A DNA stretch of 64,000 nucleotides from Symsagittifera roscoffensis. Its lineage: Eukaryota; Xenacoelomorpha; Acoela; Convolutidae. Position numbers and translations under genes: made by a program. The notes below the pieces were generated by a model, which saw only the letters and a program-made list of their open reading frames with translations, had not been told where the DNA came from and searched no databases. Each line of letters starts with the position of its first letter. The stretch's first letter is position 1. Where the stretch lies: positions 21,937,789 through 22,001,788 of the forward strand of contig NC_087062.1 of the NCBI RefSeq assembly GCF_963678635.1, written 5' to 3'. Below, piece after piece: positions 54,111-64,000 of the stretch.

Positions 54111-55360
54111 TGTGTTTTTTTTTAAATTATCCTTCCACACGCCATTTGAAAAACAAATTGATCAATTTTTCTGCTGTTAACGTAGCAATTATGACAACAA
54201 GACTGATCGGAAAAGGGGAAAACCTGAATGCTCCGTAGTGTACAGGTCTAGTTTTGTATGGGATTAATAAGACCGTGTATTTGAGTCATGTATATTCGTG
54301 TATGGAATTAATAAGACCAGTTTGCTGCCTCACTTCATTTAGGAACATTTTTGTGGCGCCGGTTATTCACCACATGTAAAACATAAAACGAGCAGTTTTG
54401 CCACACTCGTGGCAGGTTACTATAGTACTGTGCACACTCGGCTGGGTCCATGCAGATCAAGGGATCGATCACCCGAGAGCACAGAAATTTGTTAAATTGT
54501 TCTAAACAAACTACCAGAGCATATATATATATATATTCCTCTTTTTTTTTCAAAAGTCGGAACAATTAGCCAGCTTCAACCAATTTAGAATGATTTTGAA
54601 CACAGTTAAATGTCCGCTCACGCGTCAATAGCGCAAAAAATGTTGCTTGTTAGTTAAACTGTCTCATATTGTCTATAAAGCCCCATAATTTACAAAATAT
54701 GATCACAGTCGAAATATGAACTCTACATAACAATACTTTTTGAATGATTTCGCCAAAAATGGCTAGTTAAAAAGCCGAATTTTGTCTGAAGAAAAAGCCA
54801 ACCCGAGCAAAAATTTTCCGTAAATTTTACGAAAATCGAAGCATAACTTTTTTCTTTTTTGTAGTCAAAATAGACCCCATTTGAAACCATTTTAGGCAAT
54901 TGAAAAATCACAGGTTTTAAATTTTAAACCCTGAGCATGAAAGTTATCCGGTACTGTGTGAAATATTTCCATTCAAAATTTCTAGTTAAAGAGTCGATAT
55001 TTGTCTGGAGAAGAAAAAATGATCCCGATCGCTATAATTCCGTCACCTTCTTCGAAAGTCGGAAGAATGATTCGGAGGTTAAAAGCAACTTGCAGATGAA
55101 ATTTATTCCGATAGTAAAATGAGTTAAGTGTGCATGAAGAAAGTCATTCATTAGTTCAAAAAGTTCTATTTGACAGATGATAAGGATAAAGATGATTGGA
55201 GCAGTGGCTCCAAATTAAAGGGTGACAGAATTGGATAAACATTTGACCAGTTTGTAGTCCCTGTCTCTCCTCGAAGATGCTCTGTGAATACGTTGCATGC
55301 AGATTACAGTTAAGTATGTAGTTAGTAATTCGGACTGGTATACGTTTTTTCGCGAGTTCA
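54111..55360. other. AT-rich stretch without a clear gene
   Basis: The degraded end of the 1.3-kb repeat continues to about 54,250 and partially returns at 54,590-55,090. A TA microsatellite sits at 54,520-54,533. The minus frame 54335-54565 (with RVIDPLICMDPAECAQYYSN) could be a small exon but has no recognised family. Confidence 0.4.
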
Positions 55361-55810
55361 TTATTTTCCCAGGGATGCTTTTATGATATCTCGTGCCAGA
55401 GTTATCTCCTTGAACTTCTCCATGTTTCCTCCTCTGTCTGGATGGTGGACGAAGGCCAGTGCCCGGAAGTTGGCGTCTATTTTAGTCTCGTCTTTTTCGC
55501 CATATTTGAGCCCCAGTTCAGTGTACGCATTCCTCAGGGCCATTGCCTTACTTTGATTGAAGTACCGGTCACATATGCGATCCGCCATATCGCATATCGA
55601 ATTGAAAAGTTCCATGAGACCAATTTCGCCATTCCACCATCTTCGAATTGCGTTTAGAAAATTCAAGCCTTCGACTGAAATTGTCCCGGCACCCGACGGA
55701 ACCAACTGCATGTATTCTGGATCATCTGAATGACTCATTTTTCCTTCTTCCAGAGAGCTGAAACATATATCTAAGCAGACCCGATGAAAACACTTAACTA
55801 TTGGATGCAT
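55361..55810 (-). CDS. J-domain (DnaJ-like) protein
   Basis: The C-terminal part is a J domain: helix I (AYTELGL), helix II region (DANFRALAFVHHPDRGG, with the invariant HPD at residues 123-125 that stimulates Hsp70 ATPase) and helix III (EKFKEITLARDIIK). The J domain is at the very C-terminus, as in TIM14-type or other DNAJ class C proteins. The N-terminal ~75 residues do not resemble a known domain. The start is uncertain: the frame opens at MHPIVKC, but a splice-acceptor-like TATATGTTTCAG lies just before LEEGKMSHSDD (about 55,757), so an intron with an upstream exon, or a later ATG, is possible. The only intact host-like gene in the window. Confidence 0.75.
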   Translation of the reverse strand: MHPIVKCFHRVCLDICFSSLEEGKMSHSDDPEYMQLVPSGAGTISVEGLNFLNAIRRWWNGEIGLMELFNSICDMADRICDRYFNQSKAMALRNAYTELGLKYGEKDETKIDANFRALAFVHHPDRGGNMEKFKEITLARDIIKASLGK

Positions 55811-57230
55811 TATTTGTATAATTTAGAGTGCAAAAAGATGAAGAAAATTTTCAAAAAACTGATTTTCAGAAAACAATTGTCGTAGATTGGCCCGTCTTAA
55901 TGCCATATGCGAACTGCTTGAACAGTTTGAGCTGATAATATTCTAAGCTCTTTTTCAGCAATATCAAAAAAAAATCTGCTGGCGCAATTTCTTGCGTAAT
56001 GCGAAAAAGATAACATACCCTTGTCGATCAGGATTCTTTTAAAGGGGTGCATCTCTTTAAAAGATCTTGCAAGATTCTTGCAAGATCTTGCAAGATAACC
56101 TCCTTTAAAATAATTTTTCGGCAAGATATTTTTAAAATACAAGTTGTTTTCAACCTTCTTTAAAAATTATTTTTTTTTATAAAAGTTATAGATCTTTTAA
56201 GATACATTTTTTTTGGCCAAAAAACAATTTTGCACGCGAAGACAACTAAGTAGTGTTCATGGAAGAAAGAAGTAATCTTAGCTACGCATACATACACACA
56301 ACATGCTAGGCGGTTGCCCTCAGAAAGCTTCAATTTTTGACTTAATCAATTTTTAAAATAATCATTTTTTTCCGTTGGGAAAACAGAACAAATACTAAAA
56401 ATATTTCAAGTTTTTTTTGTCGGGAAAACTTAAATCACTGCAAAATAGAGCACATATGATTCATCGAAAGCACACTCTGCACAATTTTTAGCTACTCAAA
56501 CTAACAATTTTTAAAAATAATAATTTTTTTTTCAGATCAACTCAAAAAAGTTTTAAGTTCTTGTTCTAGAATCAGTTTGTATTGATCATACACCTAATTT
56601 TCAGACAGAAATTTAACCCTTTGTTGCAAGATTCTTGCTAGATCTTGTAAGATATCCACTTTTGCAAGAATTTAGCAAGATTTTGCAAGATAACCCTCCC
56701 ATGATCGACTAGGGAGTTAAAACGACTGAAAGGGTTTTTAGAAGGGCTGTTATGCATAACAGAGTGTATCTTTTTTACTTTGAGAATAAGTGTAAAACTT
56801 TCTCGGTACACAAATAATATGTAAACGTTTTAATTATGTTAATATTTGGGCGTTTTAAGTATGTTATGTTATCCTCATGAGTTTTTTTTCCATTACGCAA
56901 ATTATGTGGTTATATTTTAGGTGATAAAGCTGGGATGAAGAAAGAAAGGAAAATTTTTATTTAATTTAATAAAACTAACGATAAATTTTCATACCAAATA
57001 ATTTGTATTTTTTTATTCGATAAAGTATTTAATCAAAGTTTTAATTTACTGCATATTTTGGAAAGAGCGACTTATGCATCTTTTTATCAGTCGATATTTT
57101 TTATATAGTAGGTTTAGCACCAAACCGATTCTTGAAGAAATTTTCTTCAAATAATTTTTGTGTTAATAAATGAAAATTTAAATTTACTGCATAAAGTTTT
57201 CTGAATACAAATACTTGTTCCGGTTTTCGT
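55811..57230. other. AT-rich stretch with TCTTGCAAGA repeats
   Basis: No gene supported. Palindromic TCTTGCAAGA words cluster at 56,058-56,100 and 56,625-56,695 and alternate with AT-rich non-coding DNA. Confidence 0.45.
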
Positions 57231-57545
57231 CGTACTATCATGTAGTAGATCGGTCCGTCTCCGAATCGTTGTTCACGCCTTGATCTCGGTCTTCGTGCAA
57301 TATCTGGTATTTCCCGTATTGTTTGAATGGCACCAGATGAGTTATGACCGTGGGTCTGTACTCATAGAGTAATTTCAGATAAGGTACACCGTCTGTTCGT
57401 CACGCTATCTTATTTCCGGCCGGATTGGTTCGTGCAAGTTCTTAGTCTAATACCAATCTTAACCTTACTCTTTTATCTCCTAGTCTCAATAGATCTAGTG
57501 TATACCGGTCTTTGCGAATTAGTTCTTGGAGTTTATCCAGAAGGA
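57231..57545 (-). pseudogene. Short protein-coding remnant
   Basis: About 105 codons with two stops read coherently: LDKLQELIRKDRYTLDLLRL, then GVPYLKLLYEYRPTVITHLV, then PFKQYGKYQI and a charged end. This is more coherent than random sequence and is probably a decayed TE or host protein. I do not recognise the family. Confidence 0.4.
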
Positions 57546-59950
57546 GAACAACTGTTGTCTTAAAATTATTCAAATTGTTCTGGTGCTGAAATTGATTGGT
57601 TAGTTAGTAATATTTCATAGAGATAGTTTTATCAAAAGTATACTTGGTTTATAAATACTAGCTTAGAACTGGTTCCACTAAAGAACAATGGATTAGCTTT
57701 TGTGTTTTCGGTTGAACATCGACAATTGTTGTCAATTAATTTGTCAGTAGTTATCCTCTGGGGTTACTCTGACAATTCAACAACGACAAAAGGTGATCTA
57801 ATACAAATGAGGAAAACCTATAATTAAATTCTTAATACAAAATTATTATATGGAAATGTTTATTTTTATCAGGTTAAAGTTTAATTGTCATCAAGAAATT
57901 GCAGCGTTTCACTGTTTTTAATAAATTTGAGATTTACATATTTTGGTATCAAATTTTTTTAGAATTCTCCATAAAAAATGATTTTCGAAATGAATTGCTT
58001 GCTTTGTCAATTGCAAATGCAGCTGATATTCAACAACTGAACAAATGATTGCTTTAGATTATGAAAAACTTTTTGTGATATGTGTTTTATGATATGTTCC
58101 ATACCGAGCTTGATAACTTTCGAAGTTAAAGGTTCGATTAATGCTTGAATAAAATTGTTGCTAAGATTTTTTCATGCAGTCATTGTTATTTTTAGATTTG
58201 TTTTAAATTTACTATAAAAGTCAGTTAGCTGATCGATTTTTTTTGAAAAATAAAAATGGATCTCCAATTGCTTTGCCGCTTAAGCCATTGATAACGTGCT
58301 TCCTAAAAAAACTCCTCTGCATATTTATCATTAAATCTGGCTAATTTTGTAAAAGTTCCGTAGGTGATCTATATTTTATAATTGATTTGATTGTCAATTT
58401 CCTTACTTGAACACTTGAATCAATTAAGTTATTCTCTATCCATACAAGGTTTATAACACGGCCAGATTTTACCTTTTGTGGAGACGATGGACAGTTTAGT
58501 TCGCACACCTCAGGTTTATTCATAAAATCACTAATGTCTCGTTCATTTTTTTCAACAATTGCAGTCTCAGCCGCAAAATTTTTTAGTTCAGGTTTTGCAG
58601 GAAATTTTTAAATATCACTGAATCAACGAAGAGAAAACGGAGGCGCAATTTTTTAATTTTTTTTATCTCGAAAAACCTTTTGATCAACCTTTTTTATATT
58701 TGATAAACATTTTGAAAGCAAAGTATTGAACTTTCCTTGAAGTTCAAATATGCTGTATTTTCTAGGAAAATTAAACAATAAAAATATCGGAAGTGCTTTC
58801 CTAAATCCAGGAAAAATCAAACCCTAACGAATGTGTTTTATTTGTTTTTCGCACAAACTCAGATGCGTGGAATTAGTCTTCGATACATGAAAGTTTTTTG
58901 CGGAAACCAATTTGGTCGAGTATGATAGTATTGAGCTTTCTTATCGATAATTACGCTCCTTCTTCGAAATTTTTTCATCAAAAAGTTTGCATAAAATTGT
59001 AAGATGACTTTTGAAGATGTTTCCTGTTTTCGGCAGATACGATTTGAAAAACTTGCGTTACCTGCTTCGAAGATTTAAAAAGTTACAAAGTCGTGATTAT
59101 TTCTATGAAAGTATTCAATTTTACCGTATTTCTGTTCTTTTTTGTGTGTTTTTGTGAAAGAGTTTGACGATATTTTGACCCAATTGTCTTGAATTTGCTT
59201 GTAAAATTTGACAAGTTTTTTCCCGTTCCGATTTTGAGCGTAAAAACCTAAAAGTTTAGGCTAAAACGGATATCAGCAAAATGGGCAGGAAAAAAATCGT
59301 TTGTAATTTAAATTGATCATAAATCTGTCTCACAGAAGAATGTTAATTATGGTCCAAGTTGTAAAACATAGTGACGTATAGAATATATGTTGCCCTGAAG
59401 CCTTGTGTGAATTTTGTGAATATAAAAACATTTTAAAATCTGAGCAGTTTAAAAATTATTGATCAAAAATGAATTAAAAGGCAAACTATTTTTAAGTAGG
59501 ATTTGTAGTAGTTTTTTTTTTGTCTTCGCGTTTTGATATTGAAAACTTCAAGAAAGTCGGTATAATTTTAAAATCACCTTTTTTGTGAAAACATTCTGTG
59601 AAATTATTCATTATTGATTATGACCATGTTTCGAGCTATGTCATTTTTTCCATTTGCGCTAGAGTTTGTTTGTTTTTAATTGAAGGCTGCGAAAACAAAA
59701 AAATGTGGAAAATTGTTGCTTCTCCAATCTCAAACATTACAAAAAATTAATTTCAATTGAAAGCTTTTCGGGAGAAAAACGGTAATGTTTTTTTTTTGAA
59801 AAAAAAAACAAAGTCAACTCCTCGGCTATTTTCCTGTAAATACAAAATCGAAATTACTTTTTTGATTGCCACCGTTTTGAAATAAATTAAATGTTTCGAT
59901 CACTTAGCCAAATTTTACAAAGATCAAAGATTAATGGATGCCGCTGCAGT
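57546..59950. other. AT-rich stretch without features
   Basis: Only very short frames. No repeat stronger than simple AT-rich tracts was seen. Confidence 0.5.
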
Positions 59951-62900
59951 GTTGAATTGGTCAGCGTGGATAACCGAATTATAAGGCCTCATTAGAAATA
60001 ACGTTCAAAGTTTCCATTTTGGCAAACTTCATCTAATTTCTAGTCTTGTAATCATTCTGGGTTCTTTGGGTTAATAAAAAAATTGAAAATCTCATTAACT
60101 TTCCTCTCCCCAAGTTTTAACGAGGACAAAATCGATGTTTGGTTTTTTAAAAACTGCAATAATTATATCTGAGTTTATCTTTGATTATGTTTAAATGATC
60201 TTCTAGAAAAACTTCTGCAATTGTTGAGTGTTATTGAAATTTTATTGAAGGAATAGTTTTTTGCACTGCAAAAGCAAATTGGTCAGTTCATTTTGTAAAA
60301 AAAATGAAACGGTAAAACACACCTTCTTAAACGTTGCTAAAAAGCCAGGATCAACCGTACAGTTTCCACCCTAAGTGGCCTACCGTAGACTGCCTTCCCA
60401 AAGCATGTAATAAATCCAAAAATTGATTCTGTATGAATTATGCATTCAATAAAATCGCGCATTTGAAATTGGCTTCTACGTTTTTCTACGCGGGATGGAA
60501 TTTGTTTTACTGGTAATTATTTGATTAGGGTTTCAATTCAATTTTTTAAAATTAAAACGCTCAATTTGAACAATTATAGGCTATTATCAATGTTAGTTCT
60601 TGAGAAATCTATATTTTATCTCCCCTAATTTGATTTGGTGGGGTGGAATTGTACGGTTATTCCAAAAATCAAAATGATAAGGTAATTGAAATGCGGCAGA
60701 TAAATTGTAGAAATTTAATCAAAAAGACTCACTGTTTTTTTCAATGAAAATCTGGAAGGAGAAATATTTTGTATCCAATTTCAATTTAGTGGAAATGTCG
60801 ACTTAATTGTGCAACAGAATGCGCAAATTAAAAGCGTTCAATTTTTTCTGAATGGATAAAGGTTCAAACTTTCCACTTGAAAACATGAAGAAATATGATG
60901 CGTTCAAAACGTCCAACCGCCAGCTGATTGCTTCAATACTAAAAATTACCAATGCGTCGACATAATGTTGCAATACAATTCTCAATGCGATACAAAATTA
61001 TTGCCATAGCGGGAATGAAGTATGTCTTTTAGTTGATTACTCATATAGCAGTGTAGCTTCTCTGAAACGCTAACATTTAACATCCAGATTCTATTTAGAG
61101 TCAATGTCGACATAATTAAATGCAAAAACACGTTGAATTAGTCAGCGTGGCTAACAAAATTATAAAACTTCATTACAGTTGCTACCGTTCAAATATTCAT
61201 CAAAATACTTTTCAAATATTCAATTTAATCCGTTTTCCAGTCTTGTAATCATTCTGGGGTGTTTGGATTAATAAGAAATTTAAAAACCTCATTATTTTTC
61301 CTCTTCACAAGTTTTAACGAGGACAAAATCGACGTATATTTTTTCAGCACTATCAATCACATCGCAACTTCTTACTCCATCTGAAGATGCAGTTTAAATT
61401 GCGATCAGATGCTAGTTTTTGTGCTATTTAAACTTGACTTTTTTCAATTAATAACTGGTTACCATCTTCTGCCAGAAATAGATTTTCAATCCCAACCTTA
61501 TTTTTTTGAGTACTCTAGCAAAACTGTTCCGCCAATCGTTCTCAAAATTTCCATCTCATTCGACAAGCCTATCCTCAACATGGATTTCACTACCTGTCAA
61601 ATGTTTTCACTACCACTTCTCTACCAATGATTTCACTACCATTCCACTACCCGTCACTACACGTCGAAATGAATCAAAGACGGTCTTTTCGAAAACTTCG
61701 AAAAAAAACAATTGAAACGTTTTTACTCGATACTTGGGCTTAGATACGATGTAATACTTAGTCGTATCCGAGAGTCATTTGTAATATCTGGTTTAGATCA
61801 ATGAAAGAAGTAAGAAATTGAAAAAACAACAATACAAAGTACTTCCCCACACCCTCTTCCTTCCCTCTACATGATCATTAGGGTATGAAACTTTTAAAGG
61901 CATTCGGTGTCAATTTTCGCGAGTAATAAAAAACAAGGTAATTACAGCGTGAAATATAAAATCGCATTCTCTATCAAGTAAAAAACCTAAGCAAAGTAAG
62001 AGTCAATAACTTTCAATTTGATAACTGCTTTAAACTGTGTTTTTTTTTGCGCGCAGTTTTTGAGTTTGAACTTAGCAGATCACCAATAGCTAACTATATA
62101 TTGCATGGAGAAGTTCTGTCAACAAATTGAGATAAGCAGTCTCGAGATAAATGCAAAATTCGGAATGCAAGAGAAACTGTTCCTTATCTGATATGAAACA
62201 CAGGTGGAAAACACGAAGAAAAAAATAAACTAGTTTGTATAATTTTCTTACAACATTTATGAAAGAAACGGAACTTGGCTTTAATTTTTTGATTTTTTAA
62301 CCCCGGGACAAAATTAGCGTAGCAATTAAACGTAATCGGATTTAGTAATAAAAGTGTCATTCTAATTTGTTCAGCGTAAAAGCCGAGAAAAAAATATATT
62401 ATTTTCACTTTCATCTATAGACTCTTTCATCTGTAGATTCTGATAACAGTTCTCGGATATTACTAATATAACGACCCGCATCTTTATGTGGTTGCGACAA
62501 ATTTGTTCAAGCGGCAGGCAGTTGTTCATTTTTGTTGGTTAAAAAATCTAATTTTGTGAGAAAAAACAGTTTTTGTTTGTTTTTTCAATAGGTCAATAAT
62601 TAAATCTGAGTTTTTTTTTGATTATGTTAGAAAAAGCATTCTAAAAATGTTCAATGCAATTGTTGAAAATTATCAAAGTTTTGCTGAGTCAAAATTTTTT
62701 TGCACTGCGAAAGCAAATTGGTCACCTCATTTTGTAAAAAAAATGAAACGGTAAAAAACAACTTCTTAAATGTTGCTAAAAAGCCAGGATCAACCGTACC
62801 TTTTCCACCCTAAGTGGCCTACCGTAAAATGCCTTCGCCACGCATGTAAGAATTCTGAAAATTGGTTTTTTTGTAAAATATGCAATTCATAAAATTGCGC

Positions 62901-63530
62901 ATAAGAAATTGATTTCTTAATTGATTTTTTTGTGAGCGGGATTGAATGTGTTTTTCTGGTAATTGCTTAGATTAATGTCTGACTTAAATTTTTTTGAGTA
63001 ATACGCTATTTTTTATTACATTTAGGCTATTCTCAATGTTAGTGTTAGTTCTTGGAAAATCTATTTTGCATCATCCCGTATTTGATTTGGTGGTGGGGGA
63101 AAAGTACAATTAATCCAAAAGCCAAAAAGATAGTGTAGTTGAAATGCGGCAGATAAATTGTGGAAATATAACCAAAAAGACTTACTGTTTTTTAAATGAA
63201 AATCTGGAAGATGAAATATTTTTGAATCCGATTTCAATTTAGTGGAAACCCCGACTTAATTGTGCAACAGAATGCGCAAACTAAATTGTGCAACTGAATG
63301 CGCAAACTTTTTCTAGTACGGATAATGGTTTAACCTTACCACTTGAAAGCATAGAAAGAAATATGATTCGTTCAAAACGTCCAACCAGCAGCTGATTTCT
63401 TCAATACTAAAAATTAACTTTATGTCAAAATAATGTTGCAGTACAATGCATTACAGAAATAATTTGCACTTTCGACATAATGTTGCAATACACTTTGCAA
63501 TACAGTCGACATAATGTTGCAATTCACGCC
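59951..63530. repeat. Dispersed segmental repeat family
   Basis: About 60,150-60,990 recurs, diverged, at about 62,580-63,430 (offset ~2,440). The shared parts include AAGCCAGGATCAACCGTAC and GAAATGCGGCAGATAAATTG. A second element (~59,955-60,130, TCAGCGTGGATAACCGAATT) recurs at 61,133-61,330. A GTCGACATAATGTTGCAATAC word is repeated around 60,955 and at 63,473-63,525. Likely an old non-coding mobile or satellite family. Confidence 0.8.
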
Positions 63531-64000
63531 AAACTATCCTCAACATGAATTTGACTACCTGTCAAATGATCCAAAAAACTCCAAGCAGCTTCATGTTGAT
63601 GTTTGGACAAACGTTGCAAAAAGTTTACAGCTCTCAAGTTTTCCGGTAGATGAAGATACGAGCCAAACTCCGAGGTTCAAGAAATGTAATCACTAAAGTT
63701 TTTTTTACTATTGAAAGCGTTGACTTCTGAGCCCCGTCAGTTTTTCAAATAAATTAGAAACTAAAAAAAGAAGAGAACCTTTCAACCTTTGTAATTGGTT
63801 TTCTCAACTCGTAATAGTTTTTAAAGGCTTTCTAGTTTTCACTCAATGATTGCTTTTTTTGGTGTTGTCACCTTCCAGTTTCATTGTTACCTCGAGTAGG
63901 CACCTTACTTAATCTCAATCATTGAAATTTATCAAAAACGGATTGCTTTGAACATTTTGAAAAAAAATATTGAAGATCTGAAGCTTTTGTAGAAAGGTTG
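63531..64000. other. Window end without a clear gene
   Basis: A 60-codon frame at 63514-63696 has no supporting features. A short segment here (CAACATGAATTTGACTACCT) resembles 61,578-61,600 and belongs to the repeat family above. Confidence 0.4.

Noticed and set aside
55361-55810. J-domain ORF as a polyomavirus T-antigen fragment
   Set aside because: The HPDRGG motif is reminiscent, but the J domain is at the C-terminus and no Rb-binding or helicase region follows. It fits a cellular DNAJ protein better.
1-64000. CRISPR array
   Set aside because: The tandem repeats seen are contiguous, without regular unique spacers, and the DNA is eukaryotic.
1-64000. tRNA or rRNA genes
   Set aside because: No convincing box A/box B pairs with cloverleaf folding, and no rRNA-like sequence, were spotted by eye. 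A tRNA scan could find a missed one.

Overview
This window is invertebrate nuclear DNA: AT-rich, intron-bearing and densely packed with transposable elements. I see no prokaryotic operons, rRNA or CRISPR. The mix of BEL/Pao and Ty3/gypsy elements, simple repeats and a split SET-domain gene fits an ecdysozoan-type animal genome such as a crustacean or nematode. The species cannot be fixed from the sequence alone.

Layout. (1) 1-13,050: five head-to-tail copies of one decayed Ty3/gypsy-type pol 3' segment. It holds the RNase H/integrase linker, the H2C2 zinc finger and an acidic C-terminus, but nearly all of the integrase catalytic core is gone. Two copies form a near-identical 2,179-bp tandem duplication, and one copy carries a 220-bp foldback MITE with a target-site duplication. 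(2) 13,050-19,900: a minus-strand SET-domain gene with recognisable introns and a one-base frameshift, a proline-rich minus-strand ORF with one stop, small coding remnants and several minisatellites. (3) 20,026-25,775: a decayed BEL/Pao retrotransposon on the minus strand, collinear from gag to the integrase C-terminus. (4) 27,265-49,296: a giant (about 22 kb) Ty3/gypsy-type LTR retrotransposon on the plus strand. (5) 49,300-55,360: a gypsy-like gag remnant and a ~1,287-bp tandem repeat. (6) 55,361-55,810: a J-domain protein gene. (7) 55,811-64,000: AT-rich DNA with a coding remnant and a dispersed repeat family.

The main discovery is the giant element. Between ~0.9-kb LTRs it has a 2.5-kb leader with two minisatellites, then gag with two CCHC knuckles, an aspartic protease, RT/RNase H and a DDE integrase. 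The integrase C-terminal tail runs into a domain resembling an ADP-ribose-binding macrodomain. Downstream of pol, where an env gene would normally sit, is a further ~8-kb coding region. It begins with a coiled-coil protein carrying a complete SGNH/GDSL hydrolase triad and continues through about 1,900 codons of protein I do not recognise. Several expression junctions look informative: a gag-pro frame change, a canonical -1 slippery heptamer at the pro/pol junction, an ATGA stop-start between pol and integrase, and a splice-acceptor-like site before the SGNH ORF. This copy is decayed (LTRs differ by roughly 3% by eye, and there are several frameshifts and stops), but the conserved catalytic motifs indicate that its ancestor encoded functional proteins.
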